In this document: one piece after another, positions 14,336-15,460 of the stretch | Numbering within the stretch: position 1 is the stretch's first letter | How the letters are laid out: every line of letters begins with the position of its first letter | Assembly (NCBI GenBank): GCA_913043015.1 | Contig: CAJWKX010000008.1 | Span: forward strand, 1 to 15,460 | Length of the DNA: 15,460 bases | Direction: 5' to 3' | DNA from: an uncultured Candidatus Pelagibacter sp. | Lineage (GTDB): Bacteria; Pseudomonadota; Alphaproteobacteria; Pelagibacterales; Pelagibacteraceae | Notes under the pieces: model-generated | Seen by the model: the letters and a program-made list of their open reading frames with translations, nothing else | What the model was told of the DNA's origin: nothing | The model's database searches: none | Translations under genes and position numbers: made by a program

Positions 14336-15460
14336 TTATGATTTTAAAATTTTGTTTTGAGGGTCATAGGATGGAGCATTTAAAATTTTTGCTGCTCTTT
14401 TTTGTCCTTGAATTTTTACCAAAAGCTCTACCCCATACTTTGCTAACTCAGATTTAACATAAGCAAAAGCAAGACTTTTGTTAACTCTAAAACCATATGC
14501 TCCTGAAGTTACCACACCAACAATTTTATCATTATGATAGACCGGTTCATTACCTCTTGCGTCTGCGTCACTAGCATCCACTTCAAGATAAACTATTTGT
14601 ATATCAACTCCTGATTGTAGTTTTTCTCTTAGGGCTTCAGACCCAATGAAATTGCTTTTTTTATTTAAATTAAAAAACCGATCCATACCAGCTTCAACTA
14701 AGCTAATTTCTCCAGTTAGTTCAGCTCCCCAACCACGATAAGCTTTTTCCATTCTTAACGAATTTACGGCATACGTTCCAAAATTAGTAATATTTTCCTT
14801 TTTGCCCACTTCATAAATAGCATCATATAAAGATTCCATCTGTTTCATTGGATGATGTAATTCCCAACCCAATTCTCCCATATAATTAATACGAAGAGCT
14901 CTTACAGGCACTTTATTTATTTCTATTTCTTTTCCTTTTAACCAAGGAAAATTTGAATTTTCTAAATTTTCAGAAGTTAATTGTGATAAAACAACTCTGG
15001 ATTTTGGTCCTGCTAAAACTAAAACTCCATAATCTTCTGTTACATTATTTATTTCAACTTTTTCACCTTTGTTAAGATTATGATTGAACCAGTCCAGATC
15101 CCTTATTTCAGAGGCCGTTGATGATAGAATATAAAAATTATCTGTAGACAATCTAGTTATAGTTAATTCACTTTGGATTCTGCCAATATTATTTAGTGTA
15201 TGACCAAGAATTATACCTCCATCTTTTTTTGGAATTGAATTTGCACATAATCGATTTAAGTATGCTTCACTATCGCTACCCTTAATTTCGTATTTTGCAA
15301 ATGTACTTAAATCTAAAATTCCAACATTGTTTTGAACATTTTCACACTCTTTTTGTACATATGGGAAAGCATTTGATCTTTTAAAACTATACTCTTCTTT
15401 CATTCCAGGTTTGCCAAACCATATAGGCTTTTCCCAACCATAAGAGTCTAAATATACAGC
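14336..15460 (-). CDS. Dimethylglycine/sarcosine dehydrogenase-family flavoenzyme, C-terminal part (cut by window edge)
   Basis: The reading frame runs without a stop from 14336 to the right edge, so the methionine at 15403 is internal, not the start. The 19 codons upstream of it read into YGWEKPIWFGKPG, the linker motif preceding the GcvT-like half in dimethylglycine and sarcosine dehydrogenases. The visible 374 residues include VGILDLSTFAKYEIKG, a folate-binding domain with INYMGELGWELHHP and NSLRMEKAYRGWGAELT, and a C-terminal barrel ending APSYDPQNKILKS. The FAD-binding N-terminal half should lie beyond the window. Family members oxidatively demethylate N-methyl groups and transfer formaldehyde to tetrahydrofolate. 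Which methylated amine is used is unknown. It is the first visible gene of the minus-strand cluster. Confidence 0.88.
   Translation of the reverse strand, partial: AVYLDSYGWEKPIWFGKPGMKEEYSFKRSNAFPYVQKECENVQNNVGILDLSTFAKYEIKGSDSEAYLNRLCANSIPKKDGGIILGHTLNNIGRIQSELTITRLSTDNFYILSSTASEIRDLDWFNHNLNKGEKVEINNVTEDYGVLVLAGPKSRVVLSQLTSENLENSNFPWLKGKEIEINKVPVRALRINYMGELGWELHHPMKQMESLYDAIYEVGKKENITNFGTYAVNSLRMEKAYRGWGAELTGEISLVEAGMDRFFNLNKKSNFIGSEALREKLQSGVDIQIVYLEVDASDADARGNEPVYHNDKIVGVVTSGAYGFRVNKSLAFAYVKSELAKYGVELLVKIQGQKRAAKILNAPSYDPQNKILKS

Noticed and set aside
14336..15403. Complete 355-residue GcvT-like gene starting at the ATG at 15403
   Set aside because: The frame stays open to the window edge and the upstream codons encode the conserved YGWEKPIWF linker, so it is the end of a larger flavoenzyme.

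Overview
This window comes from an AT-rich (about 30% GC by eye), tightly packed bacterial genome. Short intergenic gaps, overlapping genes, lysine-rich proteins and proteins that resemble alphaproteobacterial families suggest a streamlined marine alphaproteobacterium, such as Pelagibacterales (SAR11) or the HIMB59/AEGEAN-169 group. That placement is an inference; there is no rRNA or other phylogenetic marker here. No tRNA, rRNA, mobile element, CRISPR array or phage gene is visible, and no gene-free stretch exceeds 130 bases.

Plus strand, 1-11026: eleven co-directional genes. A leader with two TATAAT hexamers and a perfect 22-bp palindrome precedes a CUT1-type sugar ABC importer (GtsA-like binding protein, terminator-like hairpin, two permeases, ATPase). 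It is followed with almost no spacing by five sugar-acid enzymes: a XylB-like aldose 1-dehydrogenase, an IlvD/EDD-type aldonate dehydratase, a second SDR resembling BDH2/2-keto-3-deoxy-L-fuconate 4-dehydrogenase, an FAH-family hydrolase resembling 2,4-diketo-3-deoxy-L-rhamnonate hydrolase, and an SMP-30/gluconolactonase-family lactonase. Together they make a plausible complete non-phosphorylative route: sugar uptake, oxidation to lactone, hydrolysis to aldonate, dehydration to 2-keto-3-deoxyaldonate, oxidation at C4, and cleavage to pyruvate plus glycolate (from a pentose) or lactate (from a 6-deoxyhexose). No sugar kinase, KDG-type aldolase, ketoglutarate semialdehyde dehydrogenase or regulator lies in the window. 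A CcdA-type thiol transporter and a MetF-like 5,10-methylenetetrahydrofolate reductase end the run.

Minus strand, 15460-11035: four genes read leftward and converge on the MetF-like gene with an 8-nt gap. In transcription order these are the C-terminal part of a dimethylglycine/sarcosine dehydrogenase-family flavoenzyme (cut by the window edge), a stand-alone GcvT-fold protein related to DMSP demethylase DmdA, an EamA/DMT-family transporter with a TTG start, and a gamma-butyrobetaine-hydroxylase-like 2-oxoglutarate dioxygenase whose usual zinc-binding cysteines are absent. The set looks devoted to methylated compounds (betaine, DMSP or carnitine type) and to tetrahydrofolate-linked one-carbon transfer, which the adjacent MetF-like enzyme would complement.

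Most interesting points: the compact transport-to-cleavage sugar pathway, the palindrome at its promoter, the hairpin separating the binding protein from its permeases, the dioxygenase that has lost its zinc cysteines, and the clustering of two folate-fold demethylases with a MetF-like enzyme.
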